NCBI GenBank assembly: GCA_028871175.1
Contig: JAGWNU010000001.1
Location: 1-64,000, forward strand
Length of the DNA stretch: 64,000 nt
Direction: 5' to 3'
From: Burkholderiaceae bacterium
GTDB lineage: Bacteria > Pseudomonadota > Gammaproteobacteria > Burkholderiales > Burkholderiaceae
In this document: piece by piece, positions 18,617 to 31,891 of the stretch
Layout: each line of letters opens with the position of its first letter
How positions within the stretch are numbered: the stretch's first letter is position 1
Position numbers and translations under genes: made by a program
The notes under the pieces: model-generated
Seen by the model: only the letters and a program-made list of their open reading frames with translations
What the model was told of the DNA's origin: nothing
The model's database searches: none

Positions 18617-19006
18617 CTAGGCTGCCATGGGTGCGGCGGGCAGTCGGCGCCGCACGTCTTCCAGCGCTTCAGGCCAGCGTTCGATGGCCGCCAGATCGTG
18701 GATGTCCTGCAGATCGATCAGCAGTTCCACCACGCGGTCGTCGTCGACATTGACGCCCGAGCAGCGCAGCGCACGCGCGAGCAGATCGTCGCTCGGCACA
18801 CGCAGCAGGCTCACGCCCAGCCGCTCGATGGCACCGCAATAGAACGCATCGTCGATGAGGATGCCGACGCCGCAGCGGCGGTTGTCGAGGCCGCGGTAGC
18901 GCGGCTCGCCGTCGGCGTCTTCGGAGCGGCATTGCTGCGCGAGCAGGTGCGCGCGCACGCGTTCAAAAATGTCCTCGAGGTCGAGGAACGTCCCCTTCCC
19001 TTCCAT
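18617..19006 (-). CDS. Uncharacterised small protein, paralogue of the upstream gene
   Basis: A 129-residue protein I cannot name. ATG 19006 follows AGAAGG at good spacing. It is clearly related to the next gene upstream (19049-19471). Both have an opening EDIF-x-RVRAHL-like helix, an RCGVGILI / RCCPIGNLI block around residues 50-60, a VNVDDDRVVELL / IDVDDRDTVELL block, LQ-x-x-HD and a terminal E-W-x-E-x-L helix. Several Cys (in QQCRSED, RRCGVG, FYCGAI) are present. There is no signal peptide or membrane segment. It looks like a small acidic cytosolic protein. Confidence 0.65.
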   Translation of the reverse strand: MEGKGTFLDLEDIFERVRAHLLAQQCRSEDADGEPRYRGLDNRRCGVGILIDDAFYCGAIERLGVSLLRVPSDDLLARALRCSGVNVDDDRVVELLIDLQDIHDLAAIERWPEALEDVRRRLPAAPMAA

Positions 19007-19048
19007 GGGCGTCACCTTCTGTGTGGTGATCTGTGACCGACCCTGCGG

Positions 19049-19471
19049 TCAGAATGTATCGACAACCGCGCCGTTCAAGCCGAACTGGCGCGCGATCGAC
19101 TGCAGGCGCTCTTTCCACTCCCACGTGCCGAACACGTCGTGGGCGTTCTGCAGCTTGGAGAGCAGCTCCACGGTGTCGCGATCGTCCACGTCGATGCGGG
19201 CCTTCTTCAGGGCCCGGCGCAGCGCGACAACGCCGGCGTCCATGTAGCGCGGGATCTCGTTGGTCGGCTTGAGGATGTAGCGCACCGGCACGCTTTCCAT
19301 CGACGTCGTGTAGTCCCGCACGCCGATCAGGTTGCCGATGGGGCAGCAGCGGCCGCCCTGGCCGTGGTACGCCGCGCCGCCGCGCGGCAGGATGGCCGCA
19401 CCGCCCTGGCCGAACAGGTGGCGCACGGCGCCATCGTAGATTTCTTGTTTGCTGAGATATTGCGTCTTCAT
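19049..19471 (-). CDS. Uncharacterised small protein, first of a paralogous pair
   Basis: A 140-residue cytosolic protein of unknown function starting at ATG 19471 behind a purine-rich GGGAAAGAAC ribosome site. The N-terminus SKQEIYDGAVRHLFGQG is helical; a Gly-rich segment with the Cys pair GGRCCPIGNLIGV follows; then a basic helix RRALKKARIDVDDRDTVELLSKLQNAHDVF and a Trp-rich end (GTWEWKERLQSIARQFGL). It is the paralogue of the gene at 18617-19006, 42 bases downstream on the same strand. The pair may be a duplicated gene from a mobile source, but no mobility genes are nearby. Confidence 0.68.
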   Translation of the reverse strand: MKTQYLSKQEIYDGAVRHLFGQGGAAILPRGGAAYHGQGGRCCPIGNLIGVRDYTTSMESVPVRYILKPTNEIPRYMDAGVVALRRALKKARIDVDDRDTVELLSKLQNAHDVFGTWEWKERLQSIARQFGLNGAVVDTF

Positions 19472-19795
19472 GTTCTTTCCCCTGACCCCGGTACCCGCAT
19501 ACGTCGCCGATTCGATCCGTTCAACTTCCGGTCTGACGTTGCGCGACAGGCCATCCGTGGGACCTATCTTGGTTCAGGATGCACCAGTACCATGGGCCGA
19601 AAAAGCACGGGAATGTAAGTCATTTTTACCGTTTGCTTTTTGGCAACGGATTGCCCGCAAAGGTGCGCCAGACAACGCTTTGCAGGTGCTTCACGGACCA
19701 CGCGCCAGAGGCGTTTTTCAGCGGCGTGACGCGCCTTCGCAACACGGTGTGCGCATGCCTGCCCGCACGTGGCGCCTGCGTCGTAGGCGCGCCGC
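19472..19795. other. Gap with no supported gene
   Basis: These 324 bases between the small genes hold no frame with a ribosome site and plausible protein. There is a locally AT-richer patch around 19615-19650. The upstream promoter of the 19471 gene should be here. I see no repeat or hairpin terminator. Confidence 0.4.
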
Positions 19796-20128
19796 TTACA
19801 TCCCGATGGTCTGGTCTGCGTGACCGAGGCAGAAGCCGCGATGGTCGTGATGTGCGCACATCGGCATCACTTCGTAGCCCGCCGCGCGCAGCAGCACCGC
19901 GCGCGCCGCGACTTCCGCCGGAGGCAATGGCTGCCCCGTGCCTTGCTCACGCACCAGCCGGCCCAGCTCGGCAAACGGCTGGCGCAGCAGATGTTCCAGA
20001 TCCAGCGAACCGCAGTACCGCATCACATCACCTACCAGGAAGAACTCGTCGCCGCATCCGGTGCACGCGTCACATCGATTCGTCGGCCAACTCGGGCGAC
20101 ACGACCAGCGTCCGGCGCACGCGCGCAT
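19796..20128 (-). CDS. Possible small Cys-rich protein, start uncertain
   Basis: A 110-codon leftward frame whose interior looks protein-like: CDACTGCGDEFFLVGDVMRYCGSLDLEHLLRQ, then an amphipathic helix (PAEVAARAVLLRAAGYEV) and a C-terminal Cys/His cluster (MPMCAHHDHRGFCLGHAD). The four Cys and several His suggest a metal-bound finger, an inference. ATG 20128 makes it overlap the preceding gene by 59 bases; a later start is possible. Function unknown. Confidence 0.42.
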   Translation of the reverse strand: MRACAGRWSCRPSWPTNRCDACTGCGDEFFLVGDVMRYCGSLDLEHLLRQPFAELGRLVREQGTGQPLPPAEVAARAVLLRAAGYEVMPMCAHHDHRGFCLGHADQTIGM

Positions 20129-20279
20129 AGGCGGCTCGCTGCGCCCAGACGGCGTCTGTCAACGCGGCGATGAGCACGTCGTGCGACAGGCTCTGCGGTA
20201 CCGCGCCAAACTGCGCCTGCACGGTATGGAGAGCCTCCTTCACTTCGCTGCGCCATCGGGCGTCGAGTCGCTGGGTCAT
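20070..20279 (-). CDS. Possible small helical protein
   Basis: A 69-residue frame starting at ATG 20279 (MTQRLDARWRSEVKEALHTV) with an alternating hydrophobic helix pattern (SHDVLIAALTDAVWAQRAAYARVRRTLVV). No family is recognised and the ribosome site is weak. It runs into the Cys-rich frame at 19796-20128 on the same strand, so the two might be translated together or represent one frameshifted gene. Confidence 0.4.
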   Translation of the reverse strand: MTQRLDARWRSEVKEALHTVQAQFGAVPQSLSHDVLIAALTDAVWAQRAAYARVRRTLVVSPELADESM

Positions 20280-20516
20280 GTTGTGGTCGCTCTGCTGGAT
20301 CAGGCACGGTGGATCGGCAGGCTCGTGCCCGCTCTGGCCGTGCTGGGAAGGGTTCGGCGGAGTGGCTCCGCGCTTGCCCATGAATACGGCAGGCGCAGCC
20401 GAAACTTGACTGCCACCACCGGGGGCGGACACACGGGGCTCCACCGGATGGACTCGCCCATTCGCGGCGCAACTTCGGCGCGCTCACCGGGCCCAATCGG
20501 TTCCGGAACTGCCTCG

Positions 20517-21725
20517 ATGGAGCCTCACGTGTCACGATCGTCTTTCCTGTGCCGAACAACGCTCGCGCTGGCCTGCGCGCTGGCCGCACCGGCCATCGCC
20601 ACGGCAGGCGAGCCAGACCCGCGCCAGTACATGCATGGCATCGGCGCGGTACCCGCCACCACAGCCAACACGTTCAACGTGTTCTTCAGCGCATCGGGCC
20701 TGCCGCCGCGGGGCGCGGACCGCAGCGGAAACTGGCCGCACGACGTGTACCTCGCCCGCTGGCATGCCGATACGGGCGAGCTGGAAGCGCCGCACATCTT
20801 CATCCGCAAACCCGAGGCGCAGGAACCCGTGACGGTGGCGCGCAATCGGGCAGGCCAGGTGATGGTGTCGTTCGAAGACGGCTGGAATGCGCCGGAAAAC
20901 GTCTCGCAGCGCTTCGGTATCTATGACACGGCGCTGCGGCCGATCAAACCGTATCCGCAACAGGTGGAGTCGGGCGGGCACTCCGGTCATATCGCGGCGG
21001 TGGGCGATCGCTTCGTGGTGTTCTACTCCGATGGCTGGGTCAACGGCGGCGGCGTGGACAACCTCGGCAGCGGCAACGGTGTCTACGTGAAGGTGTACGA
21101 CGGGCACGGCAAGCTGCTGCGCAATGTCGACGTCGTGCACGAACGCCGCGAGTGGTGGCCCATGGTCGCCGGCGGCGCCACGCACGCGTTGCTGGCTTGG
21201 CAGCAGTTCGTGCCGGGCCAGACCGAGGCCAACCTGAAGATCGCGGTGTTCGACCCCCTGAGCGGCCGCGTCACCGGTGAGCGCATCCTGCACAAGCATC
21301 TGCAGTACTACACCTACAGCGTCGCATGGCTGCCGGCGGTGGAGCGATTTCTGCTGGTTGGCGTTGCCAAGGGCAACGGCTTTGCCGACCTCATCGACAG
21401 CGCGGGTAACGTGCGCGCGTCCATCCCGTGCATGCCGGCAACCGTGCGGGAAGCGGGCATCGCCGTGAACCAGCGCACGGCCTATACGCCTGCCGCCGAT
21501 GGCCGTCTGCTCCAACTGCAGGCCGGGCCGGATTCACTGACGCTGTCCGGCACGCTGACCAACACCGACAGCAAGCGGGTGCACTGGCGCCCCGTGGGGA
21601 GCGTCGGCCTGCTGCGCACGTCCGGCGCGCTCGACTGGCTGTCACTCACGGAGACGGGGCTGGAGCAGTTGCACTTCGACCCGGAAAAGACGCAGCCGGC
21701 CAACGCCGTCGACCAGTGCCGTTAG
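20517..21725 (+). CDS. Secreted protein of unknown function, beta-propeller-like
   Basis: A 402-residue exported protein. A signal peptide covers about residues 1-30 (LALACALAAPAIATAGE). The mature part shows recurring beta-strand units (VMVSFEDGW, FVVFYSDGWVNGGGVDN, ALLAWQQF, FLLVGVAKGNGF) separated by Asp/Gly turns, which suggests a sialidase-like or other propeller fold; that is inference from pattern. No catalytic motif is visible. ATG 20517 is used because it gives a good signal peptide; the frame is open further upstream without protein character. Only 4 bases separate its stop from the convergent CDF gene. Confidence 0.7.
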   Translation: MEPHVSRSSFLCRTTLALACALAAPAIATAGEPDPRQYMHGIGAVPATTANTFNVFFSASGLPPRGADRSGNWPHDVYLARWHADTGELEAPHIFIRKPEAQEPVTVARNRAGQVMVSFEDGWNAPENVSQRFGIYDTALRPIKPYPQQVESGGHSGHIAAVGDRFVVFYSDGWVNGGGVDNLGSGNGVYVKVYDGHGKLLRNVDVVHERREWWPMVAGGATHALLAWQQFVPGQTEANLKIAVFDPLSGRVTGERILHKHLQYYTYSVAWLPAVERFLLVGVAKGNGFADLIDSAGNVRASIPCMPATVREAGIAVNQRTAYTPAADGRLLQLQAGPDSLTLSGTLTNTDSKRVHWRPVGSVGLLRTSGALDWLSLTETGLEQLHFDPEKTQPANAVDQCR

Positions 21726-21729
21726 GCCT

Positions 21730-22878
21730 TCAACGCCCCGGGGCCAGCAGGCGCAAGCGCACCAGGCCATCCCAGCGCGCGTGAACGGCTTCGGCAATGC
21801 GCGCGCGCTCCATGACCAGCGCGGGCGGCAGGATCAGGTCCACCTCGACCGCGCCATCCACGTAATGCAGCACGCAGTGGCGTGCGTCCAGCGATGTGCC
21901 GGGCGGCAGCAGCGGCGCGAGCCAGGCGACCAGCGCATCGCGGTCGGGTAGCGGCAGCGGGTCGGTCTCGATGCGTTCGCGGGGATCGACGTGGATCTGC
22001 ACATCGAGCACCGCCATGGCGGTGTGCGCGGCGAGCGCGTTGGCACGGGCGCGCACGGCAATCGCATGGCCCTCGCTCACCGAGACGCGCGGGTCTACCT
22101 CGATGTGCGCATCGACGAGCGCCTGATCGCCCGTCACCCGTGTGCGCAGGTCATGCACGTTGATCACGCCGGGCGTAGCGGCCAGGCTCGTGCGAATGGC
22201 CTGCACCTGTGCCGGCGGCAGCGCGCGGTCCATCAGATCGTTGAGCGCCTCCCAGCCAAAACGCAGGCCCACCCTGCCGATCATCGCACCCACCACGCAA
22301 GCCGCAACCGGGTCCAGCCAGTGGTAGCCCATCAGGTTGCCCGTGACGCCAACCGCGGCAACCAGTGACGAGATCGCATCGGAGCGCGCGTGCCAGGCAT
22401 TGGCGACGAGCATGCGCGAGCCAATCCGCTTGGCCATGGCGAGCATGTAGCGGAAGAGCCCTTCCTTGGCGGCCAGCGCCACCAGCGCCGCCACCAGCGC
22501 CGGGCCATGCACCGGCGTCGGCCCCTGCGGCGACCGGAGGCTCTCCACGGCGGCCCAGATCATGGCCGAGCCCGCGCCCAGCAGCAGCAGCCCGAGCCCC
22601 AGCGACGCGGCATTCTCGTAGCGTGCATGGCCGTACTGGTGATCTTCGTCCGGCCCCTTGTGGCTATTACGGTTGGCGATAAAGACGATGCCGTCGGCAA
22701 TCAGGTCCGACAGCGTGTGCAGGCCATCGGCCACCAGCCCCTGCGAATGCGACCACAGCCCGGTCGCGATCTGGCCCACCGACAGCAGGCAATTGACCCC
22801 CGCGCTCACAAGCGTGGAGCGTTCGGAGCCTTGCTGGCGTGTCGCTGCGGAAGCGGTGAGGGGCTGATCGGAGGTCAT
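21730..22878 (-). CDS. Cation diffusion facilitator metal exporter
   Basis: A 382-residue CDF transporter that exports divalent metals (Zn, Fe, Co or Mn) in exchange for protons. Six helices span about residues 20-215. Family signatures: WSHSQGLVADGLHTLSDLIADGIVF in helix 2 with the metal-site Asp pair, DEDHQYGHARYENAASL between helices 2 and 3, and AWHARSDAISSLVAAVGV in helix 5 with the His-Asp pair. The C-terminal cytosolic domain is longer than in FieF and appears duplicated (VINVHDLRTRVTGDQALVDAHIEVDP, then VLDVQIHVDPRERIETD). ATG 22878 is chosen; in-frame ATGs at 22890 and 22911 are alternatives. Confidence 0.9.
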   Translation of the reverse strand: MTSDQPLTASAATRQQGSERSTLVSAGVNCLLSVGQIATGLWSHSQGLVADGLHTLSDLIADGIVFIANRNSHKGPDEDHQYGHARYENAASLGLGLLLLGAGSAMIWAAVESLRSPQGPTPVHGPALVAALVALAAKEGLFRYMLAMAKRIGSRMLVANAWHARSDAISSLVAAVGVTGNLMGYHWLDPVAACVVGAMIGRVGLRFGWEALNDLMDRALPPAQVQAIRTSLAATPGVINVHDLRTRVTGDQALVDAHIEVDPRVSVSEGHAIAVRARANALAAHTAMAVLDVQIHVDPRERIETDPLPLPDRDALVAWLAPLLPPGTSLDARHCVLHYVDGAVEVDLILPPALVMERARIAEAVHARWDGLVRLRLLAPGR

Positions 22879-23107
22879 GGGAACAAGCATGCGGGAAAGC
22901 GCAAGCATTGTGCCACGCGCCCCATCCCAGCTTGACTGCGGCATGAAGCCAAGTGCGCAACACGCCGCGACAAATTTGCACCAGGGCGGCGCAAATCGCG
23001 GCCCATTAATAAGACTTTTCCGATTTTCCAGGCGGGCTGCATCGGCGATTCTCAGCACCTCGGCAAACAGTTTGCCGCACGTTACGCGCTTCCGGAGACA
23101 CGTCGCC

Positions 23108-23776
23108 ATGCAATTCCCTGTTCAACTCGTCATCGCCGATGATCACCCCGGCGTGGTGGCCGCTGTGCGTCACATCGTGTCGGCGCTCGATGGCTTCGAG
23201 GTGGTGGGCGAGGCAGGCAACGCCGACGATCTGCTCGCGCTGCTCGGACGGGTGCGCTGCGACATCGCCATCACCGACTATTCGATGCCCGGCAGCCGCT
23301 ACGGCGATGGCATCGCCATGCTCGAGTTCCTCCTGCGCCGACACCCTGACCTGCGCGTCATGGTGCTGACGATGCTGGAGACGCGCGCCCTGATGAGCAA
23401 CATCCTGCGCGCAGGCGTCAAAGTCATCGTGAGCAAATCCGACGCGGCGGAGCACATCGTGGAAGGCGTGCAGGCCGTGGTGAACGATCGCATCTATCTG
23501 TCGCCGCAGCTCGATGCCAAGCTCCTCTGCCGCACGGAAGCGGCCGCGCCTCCCCCCGACGATCCTGTGCGCGTGCTCGGCAAGCGCGAACTCGAGGTGC
23601 TTCGCATGTATGTGACCGGCAAGACGGTCAGCGAAATCGCCGCGCAGCTCAACCGCAGCGTCAAGACCATCAGCGCGCAGAAACAGACCGCCATGCGCAA
23701 GCTCGGGCTGCAGACCGATGCGGCCCTGTTCGACTTTGCCGTGCGTCACGGGCTGCTCGGCAGCGGCGAGGCCTGA
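23108..23776 (+). CDS. RcsB-like response regulator
   Basis: A 222-residue regulator with an N-terminal receiver domain (residues 5-125; acidic pair IADD, phospho-acceptor Asp in ITDYSMPGSRYGDG near residue 58, Lys in VIVSKSD) and a C-terminal LuxR helix-turn-helix (about 155-215). The receiver motif SMPG-x-x-YGDGI and the recognition helix NRSVKTISAQKQTAMRKLGL are strikingly like RcsB and less like BvgA. It would be phosphorylated by the hybrid kinase beginning 4 bases after its stop. No rcsC/rcsD homologue is in the window. Confidence 0.92.
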   Translation: MQFPVQLVIADDHPGVVAAVRHIVSALDGFEVVGEAGNADDLLALLGRVRCDIAITDYSMPGSRYGDGIAMLEFLLRRHPDLRVMVLTMLETRALMSNILRAGVKVIVSKSDAAEHIVEGVQAVVNDRIYLSPQLDAKLLCRTEAAAPPPDDPVRVLGKRELEVLRMYVTGKTVSEIAAQLNRSVKTISAQKQTAMRKLGLQTDAALFDFAVRHGLLGSGEA

Positions 23777-23780
23777 GCCG

Positions 23781-28127
<4,347 letters not shown>

Positions 28128-28188
28128 AGGGAATTCCGTTTCAAGCGGCGGATGCACCGCTTCTAGACGTTCAACTCCAATCGGTCGA

Positions 28189-28235
28189 TTGACTTCCCAG
28201 TCAAGCGCCTCCTACGATGACATCGAACAATGTCA
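28189..28235 (+). promoter_or_regulatory. Promoter with two dyads before the BVMO operon
   Basis: A -35 TTGACT (28189-28194) and -10 TACGAT (28213-28218) are 18 bases apart. The -35 is one arm of the perfect dyad TTGACT-TCCC-AGTCAA (28189-28204), and a second dyad TGACAT-N6-ATGTCA (28218-28235) covers the predicted start of transcription. The slightly long spacer containing a dyad is typical of MerR-family promoters, and a MerR gene closes this locus. The promoter call is an inference. Confidence 0.55.
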
Positions 28236-28274
28236 CATTAAGAGGCGCCCCTGTGGTGCCCACGGAGACACCAC

Positions 28275-29897
28275 GTGAACGCACGGCCCGATTTCCTGCG
28301 CCCCGACCCGTTTGCCTCGGGCACGCACAGCGCTGACACCCCCGCCCTGGTCGATGTCGCCATCATCGGCACCGGTTTTGCCGGCCTGGGGATGGCGATC
28401 CAGCTCAAGCAGAACGGCATCGACAACTTCCTCGTCTTCGAGAAGGCCGGCTCGGTAGGCGGCACCTGGCGCGACAACCACTACCCGGGCTGCGCGTGCG
28501 ATGTGCAATCGCATCTGTACTCATTTTCCTTCGCGCCGAATCCGGAGTGGTCGCGCATGTATTCACCGCAGCCGGAGATTCGCGCCTATCTGGAGCGCTG
28601 CACCGATCAGTTCGGCGTGCGGCCGCATGTGCGCTTCCACCACGAACTGGCGCGCGCCGTATTTGACGACGCCGCCGGCGTATGGAACCTGGAGATGGCC
28701 GACGGGCGGCGCTATCGTGCCCGCACGCTCATCTCCGGCATGGGCGGCCTGAGCCGCCCCGCGTGGCCAAACATTCCCGGCATCGAAACCTTCCAGGGCA
28801 AGGCGTTCCACTCGCAACTCTGGGAACACGACTACGACCTGTGCGGCAAGCGCGTCGCCGTGATCGGCACGGGCGCGTCGGCCATCCAGTTCGTGCCGCA
28901 GATCGCCCCGAAGGCGGGCCGCCTGGACCTGTACCAGCGTACCCCACCGTGGATCCTGCCCAAGCCCGACCGCAAGGTGTCACGCGCCGAGCACTGGCTG
29001 TTCCGCCACCTGCCGTTCACGCAGAAGCTCGTACGGACGAGCATCTACTGGATGCTGGAATCGCGCGTGCTGGGTTTCGTGGTGCATCCGAAGCTGATGA
29101 AGACGGTTGAACGCATGGCGCGCCACCACATCAAGCGCCGCATTGCCGACCCCGTGCTGCGCGACAAGGTCACGCCCGACTACACGATCGGCTGCAAGCG
29201 CATCCTGATTTCGAACGACTATTACCCGGCACTGACGCGTGAGAACGTCGACGTCATCACCACCGGCATCGCGCGCGTCGAATCCAACGCCATCGTCACC
29301 ACCGACGGCAAGCGCCGCGAGGTGGATTGCCTGATCTTCGGCACCGGCTTTCACGCCACCGACCCGTTCCCGCGTGGCGTGCTGCTCGGCAGCCAGGGCG
29401 TGGACATCGTCGATGCGTGGGGCAACGGCGCGGAAGCCTACCTGGGCACGACGGTCGCCGGCTTCCCGAATTTCTTCATTGTGGTCGGCCCGAATACGGG
29501 GCTCGGCCACTCATCGATGGTCTTCATGATCGAGTCGCAGGTCGCGTACATCGTTGACGCCCTCAAATCGATGCGGGCCCACAACGTGGCCGCCATCGAC
29601 GTGCGCGCCGATGTGCAGCGCCGCTTCAACGACGGCATCCAGAAACGCCTGTCGAATGCGATCTGGTCGGCCGGCGGCTGCGTGAGCTGGTACCTCGATC
29701 CGAAGACCGGCAAGAACACCACGCTGTGGCCCGGCTTTACGTGGCAGTTCCGCCGTGCGACGGCGCATTTCCGGCTGGCGGATTACCGCACGCGCCCGAT
29801 GACGGTGCCTAAGGGCGTGCCGCTGCGCGTCCCGGCCCGCACCGTGCCCGCTGCCGCCCCGACCACCCCCAACGAAGAAGCGCTCGACCGCGCGTGA
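28275..29897 (+). CDS. Flavin-containing Baeyer-Villiger-type monooxygenase
   Basis: A 540-residue FAD/NADPH enzyme that inserts oxygen next to a ketone, giving an ester or lactone. Two Rossmann motifs are visible: VAIIGTGFAGLGMAIQL (about residues 28-44, FAD) and VAVIGTGASAIQFVPQIA (about 195, NADPH). Between them lies FQGKAFHSQLW, which fits the BVMO fingerprint FxGxxxHxxxW. GTG 28275 has GGAGA upstream. It opens a four-gene run. The ketone substrate cannot be read from sequence; the subgroup resembles EthA/PF10118-associated enzymes acting on long or bulky ketones. Confidence 0.9.
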   Translation: MNARPDFLRPDPFASGTHSADTPALVDVAIIGTGFAGLGMAIQLKQNGIDNFLVFEKAGSVGGTWRDNHYPGCACDVQSHLYSFSFAPNPEWSRMYSPQPEIRAYLERCTDQFGVRPHVRFHHELARAVFDDAAGVWNLEMADGRRYRARTLISGMGGLSRPAWPNIPGIETFQGKAFHSQLWEHDYDLCGKRVAVIGTGASAIQFVPQIAPKAGRLDLYQRTPPWILPKPDRKVSRAEHWLFRHLPFTQKLVRTSIYWMLESRVLGFVVHPKLMKTVERMARHHIKRRIADPVLRDKVTPDYTIGCKRILISNDYYPALTRENVDVITTGIARVESNAIVTTDGKRREVDCLIFGTGFHATDPFPRGVLLGSQGVDIVDAWGNGAEAYLGTTVAGFPNFFIVVGPNTGLGHSSMVFMIESQVAYIVDALKSMRAHNVAAIDVRADVQRRFNDGIQKRLSNAIWSAGGCVSWYLDPKTGKNTTLWPGFTWQFRRATAHFRLADYRTRPMTVPKGVPLRVPARTVPAAAPTTPNEEALDRA

Positions 29898-29926
29898 CGC
29901 GCCGACGGCCACCAGGAGACCCCGCC

Positions 29927-30817
29927 ATGAAGTCATTCAACAACCAGGTCGCGGCCATCACCGGCGCGGCATCGGGCATCGGCCGCGCACTGGCGCTGCG
30001 CCTGGCACGCGAAGGCTGCCACCTTGCGCTGGCCGATCGCAACGAGGCTGCGCTCGCACAGACCGTGCAGCTCATCCGCGCCCATGAAGGCGACCGCATT
30101 CGCGTCACCACGCATGCCGTCGACGTGGCCGATCGGGCCGCCGTCTACCGCTGGGCCGAAGAAGCGGCCGCCGCGCACGGCAAGGTCAACCTGATCTTCA
30201 ACAATGCGGGCGTGGCGCTGTCCAGCACGATCGAAGGCATGGAAGACGACGAGCTGGCCTGGATCATGAACATCAACTTCTGGGGCGTCGTGCACGGCAC
30301 CAAGGCGTTCCTGCCATTGCTCAAGGCGAGCGGCAACGGCCACATCGTCAACACGTCGAGCATCTTCGGCATCTTCGCGCAGCCGGGTATGGGCGCCTAC
30401 AACGCCAGCAAGTACGCCGTTCGCGGTTATACCGAGGCGCTGCGCCAGGAGTTGGACCTGATGAACTGTGGCGTGTCGGCCACCTGCGTGCACCCCGGCG
30501 GCATCAAGACCAACATCGCCAAATCGAGCCGCGTGTCGCCAAGCATGAACGGCTTCCTGGTGCGCGACGAGCAGCAAGGGAAGGCCGAGTTCGAGAAGTT
30601 CTTCATCACCAGCCCCGAGAAGGCTGCGCAGGTGATCGTGGAAGGCGTGCGCAAGAACAAGCGCCGCGTGCTGATCGGGCCCGATGCCTACGCCGCCGAC
30701 GCCATGGCGCGTATCCTGCCCGCGGCCTACCAGGCCCTGGTCGTGCGCGAGGCCCGTCGCACGCGCAAGAAGGCGTTGCGCGAAGACACGGCGCCCGCCA
30801 CCGCGCGCGCCAAGTAA
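29927..30817 (+). CDS. Short-chain dehydrogenase/reductase
   Basis: A 296-residue classical SDR, an NAD(P)-dependent alcohol or ketone oxidoreductase. Motifs: TGAASGIG (about residues 12-19), NNAG (about 90), catalytic Ser in VNTSSIFG (about 144), YNASK (about 157-161), and HPGGIKTNI after the active site. A C-terminal extension (KKNKRRVLIGPDAYAADAMARILP) is typical of the group annotated as acetoin or cyclohexanol dehydrogenases. Ribosome site AGGAGA at 29912-29917. It is likely to make or reduce the ketone used by the upstream monooxygenase. Confidence 0.9.
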   Translation: MKSFNNQVAAITGAASGIGRALALRLAREGCHLALADRNEAALAQTVQLIRAHEGDRIRVTTHAVDVADRAAVYRWAEEAAAAHGKVNLIFNNAGVALSSTIEGMEDDELAWIMNINFWGVVHGTKAFLPLLKASGNGHIVNTSSIFGIFAQPGMGAYNASKYAVRGYTEALRQELDLMNCGVSATCVHPGGIKTNIAKSSRVSPSMNGFLVRDEQQGKAEFEKFFITSPEKAAQVIVEGVRKNKRRVLIGPDAYAADAMARILPAAYQALVVREARRTRKKALREDTAPATARAK

Positions 30818-30832
30818 GTCGGGAGCCGGCTG

Positions 30833-31891
30833 ATGAAGACCGTGACATCGACTCCACCTCTGACCACCGCTCACGCTACGCTGAGCGGCGAAACCTTCGC
30901 CAGCCCCCCGCGCGCGAACCTGCTCAACGTTGCACGCGCCATGCTGCGCCCCGGCCGCATCGGCCTGCGCAGCATCGGCCGCGATGTGCTGATCGCGCGT
31001 TACGCCAAGCCGCAGTCGCGCTATCTGCCGTTGATGGGCACGCGCGTGCATTACACCGATGAAGGCGCCGCCAACTCCGAAGGCACGTTGCTGCTGATCC
31101 ACGGTTTTGGCGCGTCACTGCACACGTGGGACGGCGTGCTGCCACAGCTCACGCGACGCTACCGCGTCATCCGGCTCGACCTGCCGCCGTTCGGCATCAC
31201 CGGCCCGCTGCGCGATGCGCAAGGCCGCCCACGCACGATGGAGCTGCCGCTATATCGCGACTTCATCGACGCGTTTGTCGACACGCTCGGCCTGTCGAAG
31301 CTCACGCTGATCGGCAACTCGCTGGGCGGCATGGTGTCGTGGGACTTTGCCGTGCGGCACCCGGGCCGCGTCGAGAAGCTCGTACTGATCGACTCGGCCG
31401 GCTTTCCGATGAAGCTGCCGATCTACATCGACCTGTTCAATCACATTGGCGTGCGGTTGACGTCGCCGTGGATGCTGCCCGAAGGCATCATCCGCGCCGC
31501 CACGCGCGATGTATATGGCGACCCGTCGCGCGTGTCCGAGCCCACGCTGCGCCGCTACGCCGATTTCTTCTATGCCGACGGTGCACGACAGGCCATCGGC
31601 AAGATGGTGCCGAAGTTCCGCTTTGACGATGTCGATACCAGCGGGCTGGCCTCGATCCGAGTGCCCACGCTCATCCTCTGGGGCCAGCGCGACCGGTGGA
31701 TCCCGCCCGCGCATGCCGGCGAATTCGCCCGCCGCATTCCCGGCGCCATGCTGCGCATGTATCCGGCGCTCGGCCATATCCCGATGGAGGAAGACCCCGT
31801 ACGCGTGGGGACCGACCTCTGTGCATTCCTCGATCAAGGACGCGCGTCGACGCGCCTTTCAGAAACTACATTCCAGGAGAACCGCCCATGA
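30833..31891 (+). CDS. Alpha/beta hydrolase of the BVMO operon
   Basis: A 352-residue alpha/beta hydrolase. Motifs: LLLIHGFGASLHTWDG (oxyanion loop, about residue 87), nucleophile GNSLGG (about 158-163), acid Asp in WGQRDRWIPP (about 287) and catalytic His in LGHIPMEEDP (about 315). About 65 N-terminal residues precede the core, with basic residues but no cleavable signal. In this operon it would hydrolyse the ester or lactone produced by the monooxygenase. Ribosome site GGGAG. Its TGA overlaps the ATG of the next gene, so translation is coupled. Confidence 0.88.
   Translation: MKTVTSTPPLTTAHATLSGETFASPPRANLLNVARAMLRPGRIGLRSIGRDVLIARYAKPQSRYLPLMGTRVHYTDEGAANSEGTLLLIHGFGASLHTWDGVLPQLTRRYRVIRLDLPPFGITGPLRDAQGRPRTMELPLYRDFIDAFVDTLGLSKLTLIGNSLGGMVSWDFAVRHPGRVEKLVLIDSAGFPMKLPIYIDLFNHIGVRLTSPWMLPEGIIRAATRDVYGDPSRVSEPTLRRYADFFYADGARQAIGKMVPKFRFDDVDTSGLASIRVPTLILWGQRDRWIPPAHAGEFARRIPGAMLRMYPALGHIPMEEDPVRVGTDLCAFLDQGRASTRLSETTFQENRP

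Noticed and set aside
28189..28218. Sigma-54 promoter before the BVMO gene
   Set aside because: No GG-N10-GC element; the TTGACT/TACGAT pair fits sigma-70 better.
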